Below, piece by piece: positions 53,173 to 64,000 of a DNA stretch of 64,000 nt. Numbering within the stretch: the first letter of the stretch is position 1; the number at the start of each line of letters is the position of its first letter. The position numbers and the translations under genes were made by a program. Source of the stretch: Dimorphilus gyrociliatus (taxonomy: Eukaryota > Annelida > Polychaeta > Dinophilidae). The stretch lies in assembly GCA_904063045.1 (NCBI GenBank), contig CAJFCJ010000011.1, positions 434,001 to 498,000 of the forward strand, in the 5' to 3' direction. Below the pieces are notes generated by a model, which was given only the letters and a program-made list of their open reading frames with translations, searched no databases and was not told the origin of the DNA.

Positions 53173-55072
53173 TCAATAATAGAAAAGTAGAAAAATAATA
53201 AAAACTATGGCTTTGATAAAAAAAGTAAAACAGATTTTGGACGTTTTGTTACATAATGTTTCCGGGCAATAACAAACTTCGGTGTTATTAGTCTGAGTGC
53301 AATGTCCTTTGAGCAATGTATAATTGGTTGGTAGGCAGTCTCTCTTAATAAATATTCCTGAAAAATTAAAGAAAGTGATAATAAATTACTGGAAAGAAAA
53401 GGGAATTCAAATTGCTGTAAGAGTATTGTTATCTTTAAGAATTATCGTAATGTAAACCTCTGTGAGTTTGACCCACTTAAAGAAATAACTTGTAAACCGA
53501 TCGCTAAAATGAATAATGACCTTTCGGTGTCTTTGTTTTTTCCTTTGAACATAGTCCAAATGATTCATGTTGGCAAATATGTTTATCTTTTGAAAAAGTT
53601 TCTGAATTATCTTTGAAAGGTTCCGTGCACCATTCGTCTATTGTAGAATCGCACTTCCAACATCTTCCAGCAGCTGAAAAAGAATTTTGCATCTCAACGA
53701 ACTTTTTAGTTTATAACGTAAATTAAGACTTTTTATTTCAGGTTTCCCAAGTCGTAAAAACCGCAATCCATCACAGTATGGTGTTGAGCAACGACACAAC
53801 GTGTAATTATGTCTGAACAGGCAGTTGTCATTCGGAACTACGTCTCCCTCCCGTCTACACCTTCTAGCCAGATAGTAAGTTCCTGTAAATAAAATTGCAA
53901 TTAAATTGACAATATGAAATAATTTCCTTACCACTTTCTTTCAATTCCTCAACAATACATGAAGAATCTGTTTCGCCTTTGCAAATACTCACACCAGCGG
54001 ATAGTGAATATTGACTACTATATTTTGAGTGTCTATTAAGGTATTTACACCAGTTTCCTTCACTCGTCGTTTTACACGACAAACACTTTAAATCTGATGA
54101 GATAAGAGAGATAATAAAAAGAGACTGAATTAAAATTTTATACTTTAAATTTGACTGTTTTCTTACTTTTACTCTTAAGTTTTGCATCGGATGCCAACTC
54201 AAGACACTTCTCATATAAGCACGAACATTGAATTCCTAAATTACTTATTTCGCAATGATAATTTAGGTAAATACGAGATCTTAAGCAATTCCATCGAGTG
54301 TAAAAGCGTTCTTTATAAAGAAAAAAATAATGAAATAGGAAAAATAGAATGATTTTCTTATAAAACCAATACGCTGAATAATACTTATGCATACTATGTA
54401 CAGAATTCCACATTTGAATTATGCTGCAGGATCCAAACCTTCCCACATCACATATTTGTTGCCTCAGCCTTAGATTTCTTACACCGCATTCTGAATTATT
54501 TCTTTCAGAGCACTTTGGACATGCTACAATTAAAGAAAGCTTACAATAAAGGACCTATTCAATTAATTATTTACTTTCTGCTTTGTTGGTCCTTAATCGA
54601 TTCTTCATATCTGGTAGTAAATTACAATAGTTATAGTCACAAAAGCAGGTGATGACTCCTATTCGACGTACACAATTATTGTTTAAATGATAAAAGTTAC
54701 GACCGCATCCTCTCTCAATCACAATGGCATCTTATTTAGAAACAAAAAATATTTCAAAATTATATTAAAATGTATGCTAATTAAATAAAATTAATTAATT
54801 ACCTCCTTCCATTTTTTCAATAGTGTAACAGCCTTCTTCATATGCTGCTTCACAGGTGAAATTACTTCGCGCTTCAGCCTTTACGTGTTTATTAATGTTT
54901 CTACAAATTTCAGGAAATCCATTACAAAGCCAGCATTTTAGTCCTGAAATTTATTAACATAATGCAACTTTAAACAGTTTTGAAAAACTTTTCTCTCTTT
55001 TTTTTTACCTAAATTAAAAATAAAAAGGGAAAAGTAAACAGTCATAAATAAGTATTCCTCTCTTCTAGCCAT
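53173..55072 (-). CDS. Four-domain Ly6/uPAR-family secreted or surface protein
   Basis: Nine exons: 55009-55072, 54803-54943, 54575-54730, 54395-54523, 54167-54310, 53932-54093, 53703-53882, 53521-53673, 53173-53357 (437 residues). Exon 1 encodes a signal peptide (YLFMTVYFSLFIFNL). Each following pair of exons encodes one Ly6-like three-finger domain: the first starts with CxxC (CWLC, CPKC, CLSC, CWKC) and the second ends with the closing cysteines (CFCDYNYCN, CSCLYEKC, CRCSTPYCD, CYCPETLCN). All eight introns are in phase 1, so domains can be duplicated without breaking the frame. The C-terminus after the last CN is hydrophobic (FTFFIKAIVFIIFLLFYY), fitting a GPI signal or membrane anchor. 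Domains 1-3 have lost the final Asn or vary in spacing. Family members include uPAR-like surface proteins and invertebrate Ly6 modulators; the ligand is unknown. Confidence 0.82.
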
Positions 55073-56231
55073 TGTTTTCTTGTTAACTTTTAAAGTCCGA
55101 GCAGTACCGAATGTGAAAACATGAAAAACATGGAGAAGCCTATTGCTATAGGCCAAAATATTACAGTTTTATATCAAATTACACAATCGGAAATTATATA
55201 TACAATAGGGAAACCAAAAGAAGAGAAAGAAGACAAAATTCAAGAGAAACGTTCTTTACGAAAGAGTTTTTAATTCTGGAAATATTTTTAAATGATAAGG
55301 TACAAACAGATGCAATTGTTAAGTGAAATGTATGAATGCTGCTTCCAGAGATGATTAAATTTAAAAAAAATGTAGAAATTATAGACAAATAGTTTCTTTT
55401 CAACAAAGTAAATTATCACAGCGCTAAAAAAGATAATTAAAAAACTAGGATATAAATCATAATAATTGAATTCAAGGAAATAAGATATAAAGATATCTAT
55501 ATTTCTAAAAGTAAGAAACATAGAAAAGTAAATAGAAAACCAAACAATTAACAAGAAAATAACCATACACTATCGGTTTTTTTATATTAAAACAATATTT
55601 AAAAAAAAATTTTCCTTTTTAATTATAAGAAAAAACTAGCTTTAAACTATTTTTACACATTGTATTAAATAGAAATACAATTGTAATTATATCTTGTTTG
55701 AGAATTGAAAATTTCATAAATAATAGAATACTTCATACTGACAAGCACTCTTGTAAATTTAAAATAATTGATCATTGATACATAAAACTATAGATTTTAT
55801 TTATTTAGCTGTACATACGAATTTTATACTTTCTTTAGTAATACATACCATTTATGTACACAGTATATAGATTGTATATTTTTGTTATTCAATTCTCCTT
55901 AAGAGAAAATAGACACTTTTAATAATTTTATATAAGATGATTATTTAATAGAATGGTTTTGTTTCCCTCCTTTTCATATCATTACGGTAATTTGATCCTA
56001 AACTCCAGATTCCTTTCGCTTTTTATATACATTGAAATATATTATCACGCTAATTTTAATAAAGTATGACGCAGATTGAAAATTTAGTAATGAACAAAGC
56101 TTTTTCTATAAAGTATATAATCATTTCATTTCGTCATATGAAACAATCCGATTGTAAGTATAAATATTTTTCTCCAGCTTTAATGAACTTTATACATACC
56201 TATGTATACTTTGAACAGAGATAAAATAATA
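55073..56231. other. Intergenic, upstream of the Ly6 gene (-) and GPCR copy 2 (+)
   Basis: Very AT-rich. Frames at 55194-55566 (-) are rich in Phe, Ile and Leu from AT bias and are not supported. Confidence 0.55.
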
Positions 56232-57324
56232 ATGGAGAAAGTTTCCAATAGTAGTGAAACTATCTTTCCCCTATATAGTAACATTATAGCTGATGTTTAT
56301 GGTATAGCCGTCATTTTTTGCTTGGGTTCTTTGGGAAATTTCCTTACAATTATAATTCTCCTTCACAAAAGAATATTTCATTTGTCAACAAATATTTTCA
56401 TCTTTAATTTGGCTCTAGCTGATGGTTTTATATGCTTAATTAATGTTTTTCATACTATAGCTTACTATTATTCTGCCATTCATATTCAAATTTGCACCGT
56501 TTATACTGTTGTATTTATATCTTGTGCAAATATTTCACAGTATAGTTTAGCTTTAATTGCAATAAATAGATATTTTTTTGTATTAAAAACCCAAGAAAAG
56601 TATGAAAGTTTATTTTCCTGTAAGCTTTGCTGGGTGTGGTGTATTTCTTTATGGTTTCTGTCTTGGTGCATTGGTCTTTCAACTCTATTTCTCGCATATT
56701 TTAATTTTGATCGTAAGTCTCATTCTTGTAAAGTGAAAAATTATTCCGAAATGAAAACATTTCTTCTTATTAATTCTGTCTGTTGTTTCGTAGTAAATGT
56801 TCTATTAATAGGTATTTTCTATTTAAAAATATATAATGGGATAAGAAAATCTAGAACCAGAGTTATGTCTCTTGCAAATACACTACAAATCGTATCCTCA
56901 TTAACTTCTCAGAAAGGTAAATTAGTAAATAGATTTTTATAAATGATCTATATTTAATAAGGAAGTATACTGCAGCTATAAATCAGATGAAAAGTAATGA
57001 CAGTATAACTATGAAGAAGAGAAGATCAGCGATAAAAGAGATTAATCAATTTTTTTTAATATGGTTTTTATATGTATTGTTTATATTACCAATTATAATT
57101 GATGTTATACTGAGACGGACTAGTACTGTACCCTACATTTACGATCGGTTTGATCTTTTTCATTAAACTATTGACTGCTGTTCAAGTTATTATTTTGCAG
57201 TGTAAGCTATAACTTACTTCGAACGAACTCTACCGTGAATATAATGATATATGTCTGGAATAATAAACAGCTTAGAAAAATCATGAAAGAGCTTTTTTTT
57301 AATAAGGTATGCAAAGCTATTTAA
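56232..57324 (+). CDS. Orphan class A GPCR (melatonin receptor/Tre1-like), copy 2
   Basis: Three exons: 56232-56924, 56966-57147, 57201-57324 (332 residues; an upstream in-frame ATG at 56202 would add 10). It is a clear paralog of the gene at 21888-22964. GSLGNFLTIIILL, STNIFIFNLALAD, LALIAINRYFFVLK (NRY), RSAIKEINQFFLIWFLYVLF, YIYDR and NSTVNIMIYVWNN (NxxIY) align along the whole length, and both genes share a first intron in the third cytosolic loop and a second just after YDR. The first intron as modelled is only 41 bases. TM6 again lacks CWxP. The N-terminus has a glycosylation site (NSSE). It lies between two Ly6 genes on the opposite strand. Confidence 0.8.
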
Positions 57325-57376
57325 AATCTATACTGTTTGTTTATTCAAATATATAATTTGTTTTCATATAAATAAA

Positions 57377-58566
57377 TCAAATAAGAAATTTATTTAATAA
57401 TAAATAGATTAAGCTTGAATTCAAAATCCAAAATAGATCTAACTTTCCCTGACACTTTGCTCCGGCACCGTTGCCAGGTATTGAATCGTGATCCAGTCTA
57501 TATTCCTCTTTTATTCTTGTATAATTTGCCACCCTTTCAAGAAATCCCTCTTTTCCATTACAAAAATTACCAAGACAATAACAATGGTGAGAAGAGCCAT
57601 CATTGAAACAGTTCTCCGTAACAAAAGTGGTGTCAGTATAACAAAGTCTATTAATTACCGCTGTTCCTAAGGAATATTTATAAATAAGCAAATTTTTCAT
57701 CCATTATGTACTTAAAAAATTAATTACCATTTCTAGTATTATTCTGATTAACAGTAGTAAGACAGGATCCTGAGGATATATCCACTTGGCACGTGTAATT
57801 GGCCATCAAAACATCACTCGGTTCAATTTGCAAGTCTTTACACCAGCTTTGATCCTTAGAATTGCATTTTAAGCATTGTATTGCTGAAATTATGCCTTCT
57901 GTAAAAAAATAATGTTAAATATATTTCATATATATACTGTTTAATTGTCTTTTTCGATGTCTAGCCAGCGGAAGTAGATCACAATAATTGGAAGAGCAAA
58001 TACATGATTTGAAAGAATTTTGAATTACACAATTGTCTTTTAAATCTAAGATTTGTAAAGATTCGCAAGTTCTTCTAACATGATAGTAACCTGGTAGAAC
58101 GATAAAATATATCATAAAGTTTAATGAGAAATCTTTCTAGGTAATATACTTACTGTAAGTCGCAATTTCATACGAAACGCATTGTTCATAAGTATCAGCT
58201 TCACAAGTACTCTCTGCCAGTTCCGTTTCATTTAATTTTCTATCTAAATTACTACACCAACTGTTCCTGGAGTGAGATTGACAACTCCAACATTTTAGAG
58301 CTGAATTAGCACAAAAGATTTCATATTTTAAGATGATTATATATCAAACTAATAATATTTGCATTCGAAAGGGTAAGGAAACAAAGTACCTAAATATTAA
58401 TGAGGTTGTCTGTTATATAAATAATAACAAATATATATATATATAATATACTGCATACATATTACAGTATATACATGTAAAAAAATCCTACATTAAACGA
58501 TAATTATATCCTACCTGATGTAACACTACAAGTAATTGAGAAAATGTATAACGTGAGAATCTTCAT
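57377..58566 (-). CDS. Two-domain Ly6/uPAR-family protein
   Basis: Five exons: 58515-58566, 58154-58300, 57938-58090, 57728-57883, 57377-57666 (265 residues). Exon 1 is a signal peptide (MKILTLYIFSITCSV). Domain 1 runs from CWSC to CICSSNYCDLL; domain 2 from CLKC to CYCLGNFCN. The domain-start exons resemble the neighbour gene in the SWC motif (NSWCSNL, QSWCKDL; compare NWCKYL in gene 1 domain 3). All four introns are in phase 1, as in the neighbour. After domain 2 comes a 40-residue linker with small residues (IPGNGAGA), then a hydrophobic tail (LFWILNSSLIYLLLNKFLI), a good GPI-anchor signal. It sits tail-to-tail with GPCR copy 2 with only about 50 bases between stop codons. Confidence 0.82.
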
Positions 58567-59184
58567 GATTAACAAACTAGATTTAAACTAAAGTTTAGTA
58601 ATTCATCTCTGGTGGAAGAAAAATGATCTGGAAGAATGCAACCAACCTGCGAACTTTTTATGGATAGGCTAAAATCAAAGGAAGAGCTTGATATACCAAA
58701 AAAAATCTACATTTTTCAGTATTCACATATGCGGTATAACAAGCTAAAGAAAACAAAATTGTTATGCAAAAAAAAATATTAGAAAGCTAGCTCCCTCTCT
58801 TTCTCTTTATTCCTTCCTAACAGAGAGATAAAAATCGGTTTTCGTCTTTGTTTCCTTAATATTTAGAAAACAAATAGAACACCACTTTATAAAATATTGG
58901 CCTAAGTTTTTACCATATGATCAACCATTCTCTTCCAGATTTAACATCGTCTCTCAATAGAATCATACAGAAAAATGAACTTTGGAAAGAAAAATTGAAT
59001 GTCTTCATTCTGTGTGTTAATAGAGACAATAACACGGCTATTATGCTTTATTACGTGTTTTAATTATTTCAGTATTATAGGCAAAAATTAATAGGCTCAT
59101 AAGAATAAATATAGCTATCAATACTTTTCAGATACCTGAAGAAGTAATCATAAAAAAGGAATTTGCGCTTTTTATTTATCGATT
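58567..59184. other. Intergenic, 0.6 kb
   Basis: Upstream of the two-domain Ly6 gene and downstream of the Ly6 remnant. AT-rich, no coding signal. A TA-rich palindromic block lies just inside the neighbouring gene's first intron (about 58431-58476). Confidence 0.5.
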
Positions 59185-59617
59185 CTAGAAAGAAATGACT
59201 AAAAAATTGAGGTAAAGAAAGGTAGAGAAATTATTTTGCAGGTGAAATTCAATCTTAATAATAAAGGTGTTTAATTGATACTGATAAGTTTGTTTATTGT
59301 GTCTCTTTCTATGGTTTTTCCCTACTTTACTATAAGATAAAAATACATTTCTTTCGTTTTCCTCATCTAATCTATTACAAGTGTTAGATGAACAGTAACA
59401 AGTAGCAGTATTCTTTTCAGTTTCATAGAATTTTTTGGCAGTAGGTGAAGGATCCTTGATTGAGGTCATATGAACAATTACTTACCATTTCCCGAGCACA
59501 TGTAGACGAATAAAGATAAGGGCAATAAAATTGCTTACATCTTTATATTTTAAAGCAACAAAGGAAAATAAGTACTTTATATAGAGCAATTACAATATAT
59601 TTTAAGCAATATTTCAT
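59185..59617 (-). pseudogene. Broken third Ly6-family copy (half domain)
   Basis: A putative signal peptide begins at 59617 (MKYCLKYIVIALYKVLIFLCC) and runs in one frame into KQFYCPYLYSSTC, but a TAA stop interrupts it at codon 25 (59543-59545). After a donor at about 59485 and an acceptor that keeps phase (about 59413), the next exon reads CYCSSNTCN, the closing Ly6 signature, followed by a basic linker and a hydrophobic tail, FSTFLYLNFLVISF. Only half of a Ly6 domain can be built, and no CxxC-start exon with the usual phase 1 border is seen. Its introns would be in phase 0, unlike the two intact genes. It is best read as a decayed copy of the cluster, though an unseen upstream exon could rescue it. 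Confidence 0.5.
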
Positions 59618-60603
59618 CGTAAAACAAAAGGGTATACTTCTTTCTAGATCGACACAAATAAGTTGATACAAACTTTCTTATATATTATTTATTGAAGTTT
59701 GAAAACAACGAAACAACCAATTAGAATGTGTTTTAACTCAATTAAAAAATACTTTATTAAAAAATTTATTCTACTTTTAAAAGAATTCATAAAGCAATTA
59801 GGAAAATATTTCCAAGCCCTGCAAAGTGAATGGTTTTTTTTTTAAAAAAAAATAAAGTTGAAGATATATAGTATATTATAAATATGTTACTCTTAAGTTC
59901 ATATCTTAGATGTCTATTCAGCATTACATTTATAAACATTATATTTTTATTTTTCTAAAAATGAGTTTCCATGTAAAAAATACATTACTGATTAATAGAA
60001 GAATATTATTATACATATAGCTTACAATATCTTTATAAAAAGTTTTGAACTTGTTTTTCAGACTAATTAGCACGTAAGGCGTTTCCATTTCATGCTTATA
60101 ACATTTCTTTCTATTACAATAAAACTTTGCCGCACTTCAATAAATATATGCTAGCTATATCTTTTCTTAATCTTAGATTTGTAGACTGAACCAGTTTCTA
60201 TCCGTATAATTTGCGTTAAGCGTATCAAGATATTGATTAATGACAATAGAAAGTACTTTCCTATTGTTTTTCTCTTACCTTCGACATATATTGCTAATTT
60301 TTAAATGAACAATCATAATCTCATTGAAGATATCAAACTATCCTTGGAATATTTACTAATTATATAACGCCATCTATTGCAATATATACTAATAGATATA
60401 TTAGTATATAAATTTATACAATATACTGTAAATTAGTATATTTAATCAGAGTATGCTTTAATTTGGAACAAATTCAGTATATTTTTTAATGTTTTGACAA
60501 AACTAAAGACAAAGCATTTAAACTTTATTACTGATAGTGAAAGCTTGTTAAAACTAACATACACTTGATGAAAAGAGAAGAATTTCATAGTACAGTAAAT
60601 ACA
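59618..60603. other. Intergenic, 1 kb
   Basis: AT-rich, with several TATA-like palindromic words at 60380-60440. No coding signal was seen. Confidence 0.55.
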
Positions 60604-61871
60604 CTAAGTGAATCCTAACTCTTCAAGAAGACTTTGGGGTTCTTCGCCTTCCTGTTATCAATAAAAAACAAAGCAATAGTAAAAGGAAATTAACAATATA
60701 TATATATATATATAATACATTAAGTTTGTTTATTTGTACAGAGTAATATACATTATACATTCAATGTATATTAGTATCATTTGCTGTTATACTATAATTT
60801 CTGTGCGTATGAATCTTGAGGACAAACATGCTTTATATTACAAAACGATTGTAAATCTTTTCTTATCGTGGTAGCAGTTAGTTACATAGTAATGAATATG
60901 TTAAAAGGGAATTAGTTTACATAACCAAAGATTAAAGAGATTAGTTTTCTTTCCCTTTTTTTTTAAACCTGAATTATAAATCCCAAAATATCCGGTTGAT
61001 ACTTCTCTCTGTTGACATAGTTTTAATAAAATACTGTAAATATTTAGATACTCTTTTTCCCTAGATTTTGCAATGCCGAGTGATTTCCTATATATTTCCT
61101 ACTCAATAAATAAAGATCAACAAACTTCTTGCAAAGCATCTCCGGACGCAACGGCTCTAAGAACGTTCCGTTTAGAACTCTCCTGCACTTCACCTCCTAA
61201 GAGGAATTCATCCAAAATATAATAGGCTTTCTCGAAATTAAAGATAATATCTAGTTCACAAACCTGAAATAAGATACAATAAATAGCTTAATCCTGATTA
61301 ATATAAATATATACAGTATACATATATTAGTATATAATGCATATACTGTATATCATAAGTAAAAGTAAAAGGTACAGTGATTATGAATAAAGTACAACTA
61401 AGTATATAGTAGATCACACAAAGATATTACTTACGTTCCCGAAATACTTATCTAAAAGTTCAACGTATCGATGAATTAATTCAAGTATCATTAACTCATT
61501 ATCATTCTTTTCGACACAACAGCAGAAATACAAGCTGGCGTACCTGTAAAATTTATTCATTAATTTCTTCATGGTTCACTCAACAAATAAATGGCAAACC
61601 TTTTATAAATAACTTTCATGTCCTTCCATTCGATGAAATTACACATTTTTGGCTTTCTTGCAACGACGCTTGTTATTAATTCTCTTATAAATTTCTTCTT
61701 AGTCTTCTCCGGATGAGCAACAAACCATTTTTGTAATCTCAGTTTACCTTGACGGCTGAATAATAGCATGAAATGAATCTGTTGGGACAAATTATAACCT
61801 ATTGACTTGGACGAAACTTTCTTTCTACAAACATTAGCTAAATGACAATAGAAAATTATATAACAAACCAT
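60604..61871 (-). CDS. AP1S1: AP-1 adaptor complex small subunit sigma
   Basis: Five exons: 61869-61871 (ATG only), 61600-61778, 61435-61543, 61126-61263, 60604-60651 (158 residues, exactly the length of human AP1S1). [58 protein letters not shown] and [18 protein letters not shown] are nearly identical to vertebrate sigma-1 subunits. The sigma subunit is the small core chain of the AP-1 clathrin adaptor at the trans-Golgi network and endosomes; with gamma it forms the dileucine-binding site. The first exon contains only the start codon, joined to ATTCATTTC in the next, so the naive frame upstream of exon 2 (starting MVCYII at the same ATG) is intron. AP1S1, 2 and 3 cannot be told apart here. 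Confidence 0.96.
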
Positions 61872-63220
61872 TTTTGTTGTTCAGATTTTCTTATTCTTCG
61901 AGTTATGATCTGCTGTTTAAATTTAGTCCAATTTCTAATACGAAGTCAACCAGTTCAGATAAAAAAGCAGTGAAAACTGGGAGAAGTTTATATTATCTAG
62001 TTACGTTTTAATAGTTAAGGTAGATAAAGCAAAACGTCGAATAGTCACATGATTGTTTATTATTCTCCTATTGGCTAGGTAGGTCGTAATATATGTTTAT
62101 AGCTTGAATAGCGATAAAGCGGATAAGATTTATTAGAATCTTATTAAATATATTATGAGCTATTTAGAAATCAATAAGAATCAAGAGAAGACTTATAGGT
62201 GGTTTTATATTAAGTATTACTAACTTAATGACCACATTGTAACAAAATATAGGTTCTAAGCTAATTGAATAATAACTTTTTATTAAATAACACTCCTTCT
62301 ATCAAAAAGCTTTTATATATTTCTATAAAGTAAATACACTTTTCTACATTCTACTATTTTCTCATGAAAAAAATGTTGTCTGACAGTTTCACTCCATCAA
62401 TAGTCAAACTGAAGCTATTCAATGTCAAAACTATATCTAAATTATTATTTAGTATATTTCTATATATTTTAATGTAATTAATAATTTATAAACAAATAAT
62501 ACAGCTGACATTGATTACTGTTAAAGATTAATTGTTATAATAACTTAACTATTTATACTACTCTCATTCAATATTAACCATATCCTTTAAAAGAAAAATA
62601 CAATATAGAATAATAGAATGTTTAGCTAAGCGTCATATATTATCTCTTCATTTTTAATATCCCCATTATGAGATTATATTAAATTTTCCCTCATCATCCT
62701 CTTCGCGGACTCATATTATATTGAAATAGCGATTAAATGGAAAAGTTAATTTATACATATTTAATTTTATATTTCTATTACAATTATTTTTAATTATTTT
62801 ATATAATCTAATTTACCTTTACTTCATTTATTACTATATTTAGAAAACATAAAAATGTATTAGACTCCTCCAGATTGCTCTATTTGAAATAAATTAAGTC
62901 TAGAATGTTTGTAAAAAGTACAATCATTGTAAATTGCCATTTTAGATTATGTTTAAAAATATGAATTACTCTTTTAGAAGCTTTACTTGATGTCTTTTCA
63001 AGGAAAATAGGTCATGTAAACAGATATGTAAATAGAGTTAGTGCATCCAGTCTCTTAACCGACTTCTTGAAGTTAATAATATTCATTAGGTTCGTGTCGT
63101 TTCCCACATTTTACGCATCAGAACATGGTATTACATGTCACGGAGAGCATTTAATTAACCTCATTTATCTCCATCTTATGCGTCACCTGGTGCTCAGTTC
63201 TCATATTTTCTTAAAACGCA
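61872..63220. other. Intergenic, 1.35 kb, between divergent starts
   Basis: Upstream of AP1S (-) and the globin (+). AT-rich with no supported gene. The frame at 63067-63255 (+) overlaps the globin start in another frame and is not supported. Confidence 0.5.
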
Positions 63221-64000
63221 ATGGGAGGCTGTTCATCTATTTCCTGTATAGATAGTCTTCTATTTCAGAATAACAATTCACTGACACCTATGTCGCCAAA
63301 TAGACTGGCTAGAGCAAGAAGAAGAGCATCTCAAGCTCCTCCTTCGTTTTCATCTCTGCCTCTCAATGAGAGAGAGGTTATAAAGATGGCTCGGACGTGG
63401 AGAACAATTCAGAGGCAAATGACTAGAGCAGGAAAGCTCATGTTCATACGAATGTTTGAATCGAGTGATGCTGTTCGTTCAACTTTCGAGCAGTTTCGAT
63501 CTGTGGATCAAGTTTCTGATTTGTGGACTAGCAAATCATTAGAGAATCATGCCATGATTGTTATGAATGCCTTAGATGAGGCATTTAGTAATTTGGAGGA
63601 CGAAGAATATGTTGTCGATTTATTACTTATTAATGGTCTATCTCATAGAAGATTCGTTAGTATGACGGCAGCTGTATTTTGGGTAAGTAAAAAGATAATC
63701 CCATTCAACGTTCTTTCAAGTCTCTCTAATTAGAATTACTCTTTTCTCGTAAAAAAAAAGTCAGTTGAAGAACCTTTTCTATTAGCGATAAAAGAGATTC
63801 TCGAAGATAAGTATACCGCATCTACCGAAGCCTTATTTCGCAAGACAATAAAGTGGGTGCTTGAGATATTAATATTTGGTTTTGAAAGTTCAAATGCTGA
63901 AAGATTTGTCAATAAAAAGGATGAAATTAACTTCATGTAAGTTTTTACTACTCTGTATCACAAGTAAGTGAAAAATAATAATTAAATAGGGTTGTTGAAG
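63221..64000 (+). CDS. Globin X-like, N-terminally acylated globin (3' partial)
   Basis: Exon 1 is 63221-63682 and exon 2 starts at about 63761. A strong donor (AT|GTAAGT, 63937-63942) overlaps an in-frame TAA, and AATAG|GGTTG just before the end looks like the next acceptor, so the gene most likely continues outside the window; if not, it stops at 63940. The N-terminus MGGCSS is a myristoylation site followed by a cysteine for palmitoylation, as in globin X. After a 40-residue basic Arg-rich extension, the globin fold shows the B-C helices (MFIRMFESSDAVRSTF), the distal His in LENHAMIVMNALDEAFSNL and the proximal His in INGLSHRRF. Globin X proteins are membrane-bound, hexacoordinate and found in nervous tissue of many animals. 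Assigned by these features only. Confidence 0.8.

Noticed and set aside
55194-55566. Two minus-strand hydrophobic frames
   Set aside because: AT-bias products without starts, splice sites or homology.
61779-61868. N-terminal extension [10 protein letters not shown]... of AP1S
   Set aside because: This is the first intron: ATG|GT...AG|ATT gives the conserved start and exact family length.

Overview
This is a window of animal nuclear DNA: AT-rich, with protein genes split by very short GT-AG introns (mostly about 45-90 bases) and genes packed at roughly one per 3-4 kb. Metazoan families are plain from their motifs: RYBP/YAF2, an SGK3-like PX kinase, PPP4R4, TMED10, CCZ1, DNAJB13, OSBPL9, AP1S, DBF4/chiffon, class A GPCRs, Ly6/uPAR proteins and a globin-X-like protein. 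DNAJB13, a radial-spoke protein, implies motile cilia. Compactness plus this mix suggests a small-genome invertebrate; a miniature annelid such as Dimorphilus or another compact spiralian is my best guess, but this is inference. I saw no rRNA, CRISPR or intact transposon, and could not test for tRNAs.

Layout. 0-17.5 kb: RYBP-like, SGK3-like, an AlkD-type DNA alkylation repair gene (+), PPP4R4 and TMED10 (all - except AlkD). 17.5-21.9 kb: a gene-poor AT-rich stretch. 21.9-26.3 kb: an orphan GPCR (+) and a double-THAP gene (-). 28-33.6 kb: a fuseless-like multipass membrane protein (+), CCZ1 (-) and an unknown protein with a C-terminal zinc knuckle (+). 34.4-47.8 kb: DNAJB13 (-), OSBPL9 (+), an SLC25 carrier (-) and an intronless 1,887-residue DBF4/chiffon gene (+). 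50.5-53 kb: an unidentified four-exon gene (+) and a degenerate RERG-like GTPase (-). 53.2-59.6 kb: a Ly6/uPAR cluster on the minus strand (four-domain gene, two-domain gene, broken remnant) with a second GPCR, paralogous to the first, lying inside it on the plus strand. 60.6-64 kb: AP1S (-) and a globin-X-like gene (+) that seems to run off the end.

Most genes are unrelated housekeeping genes that sit side by side. Several are divergent pairs with short shared promoters: DNAJB13/OSBPL9 (281 bases), SLC25/DBF4 (about 630) and CCZ1/zinc-knuckle (about 800). Best candidates for something new: the phase-1 modular Ly6 cluster with its embedded GPCR, the RERG-like GTPase lacking the DxxG switch, the unknown 541-residue zinc-knuckle protein, the four KLKIK-type motifs in the chiffon tail, the AlkD-type repair gene, and the double-THAP protein with a P-element-like tail. 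Gene models were spliced by hand by matching intron phases; exon ends are reliable where family alignment supports them and tentative where stated.
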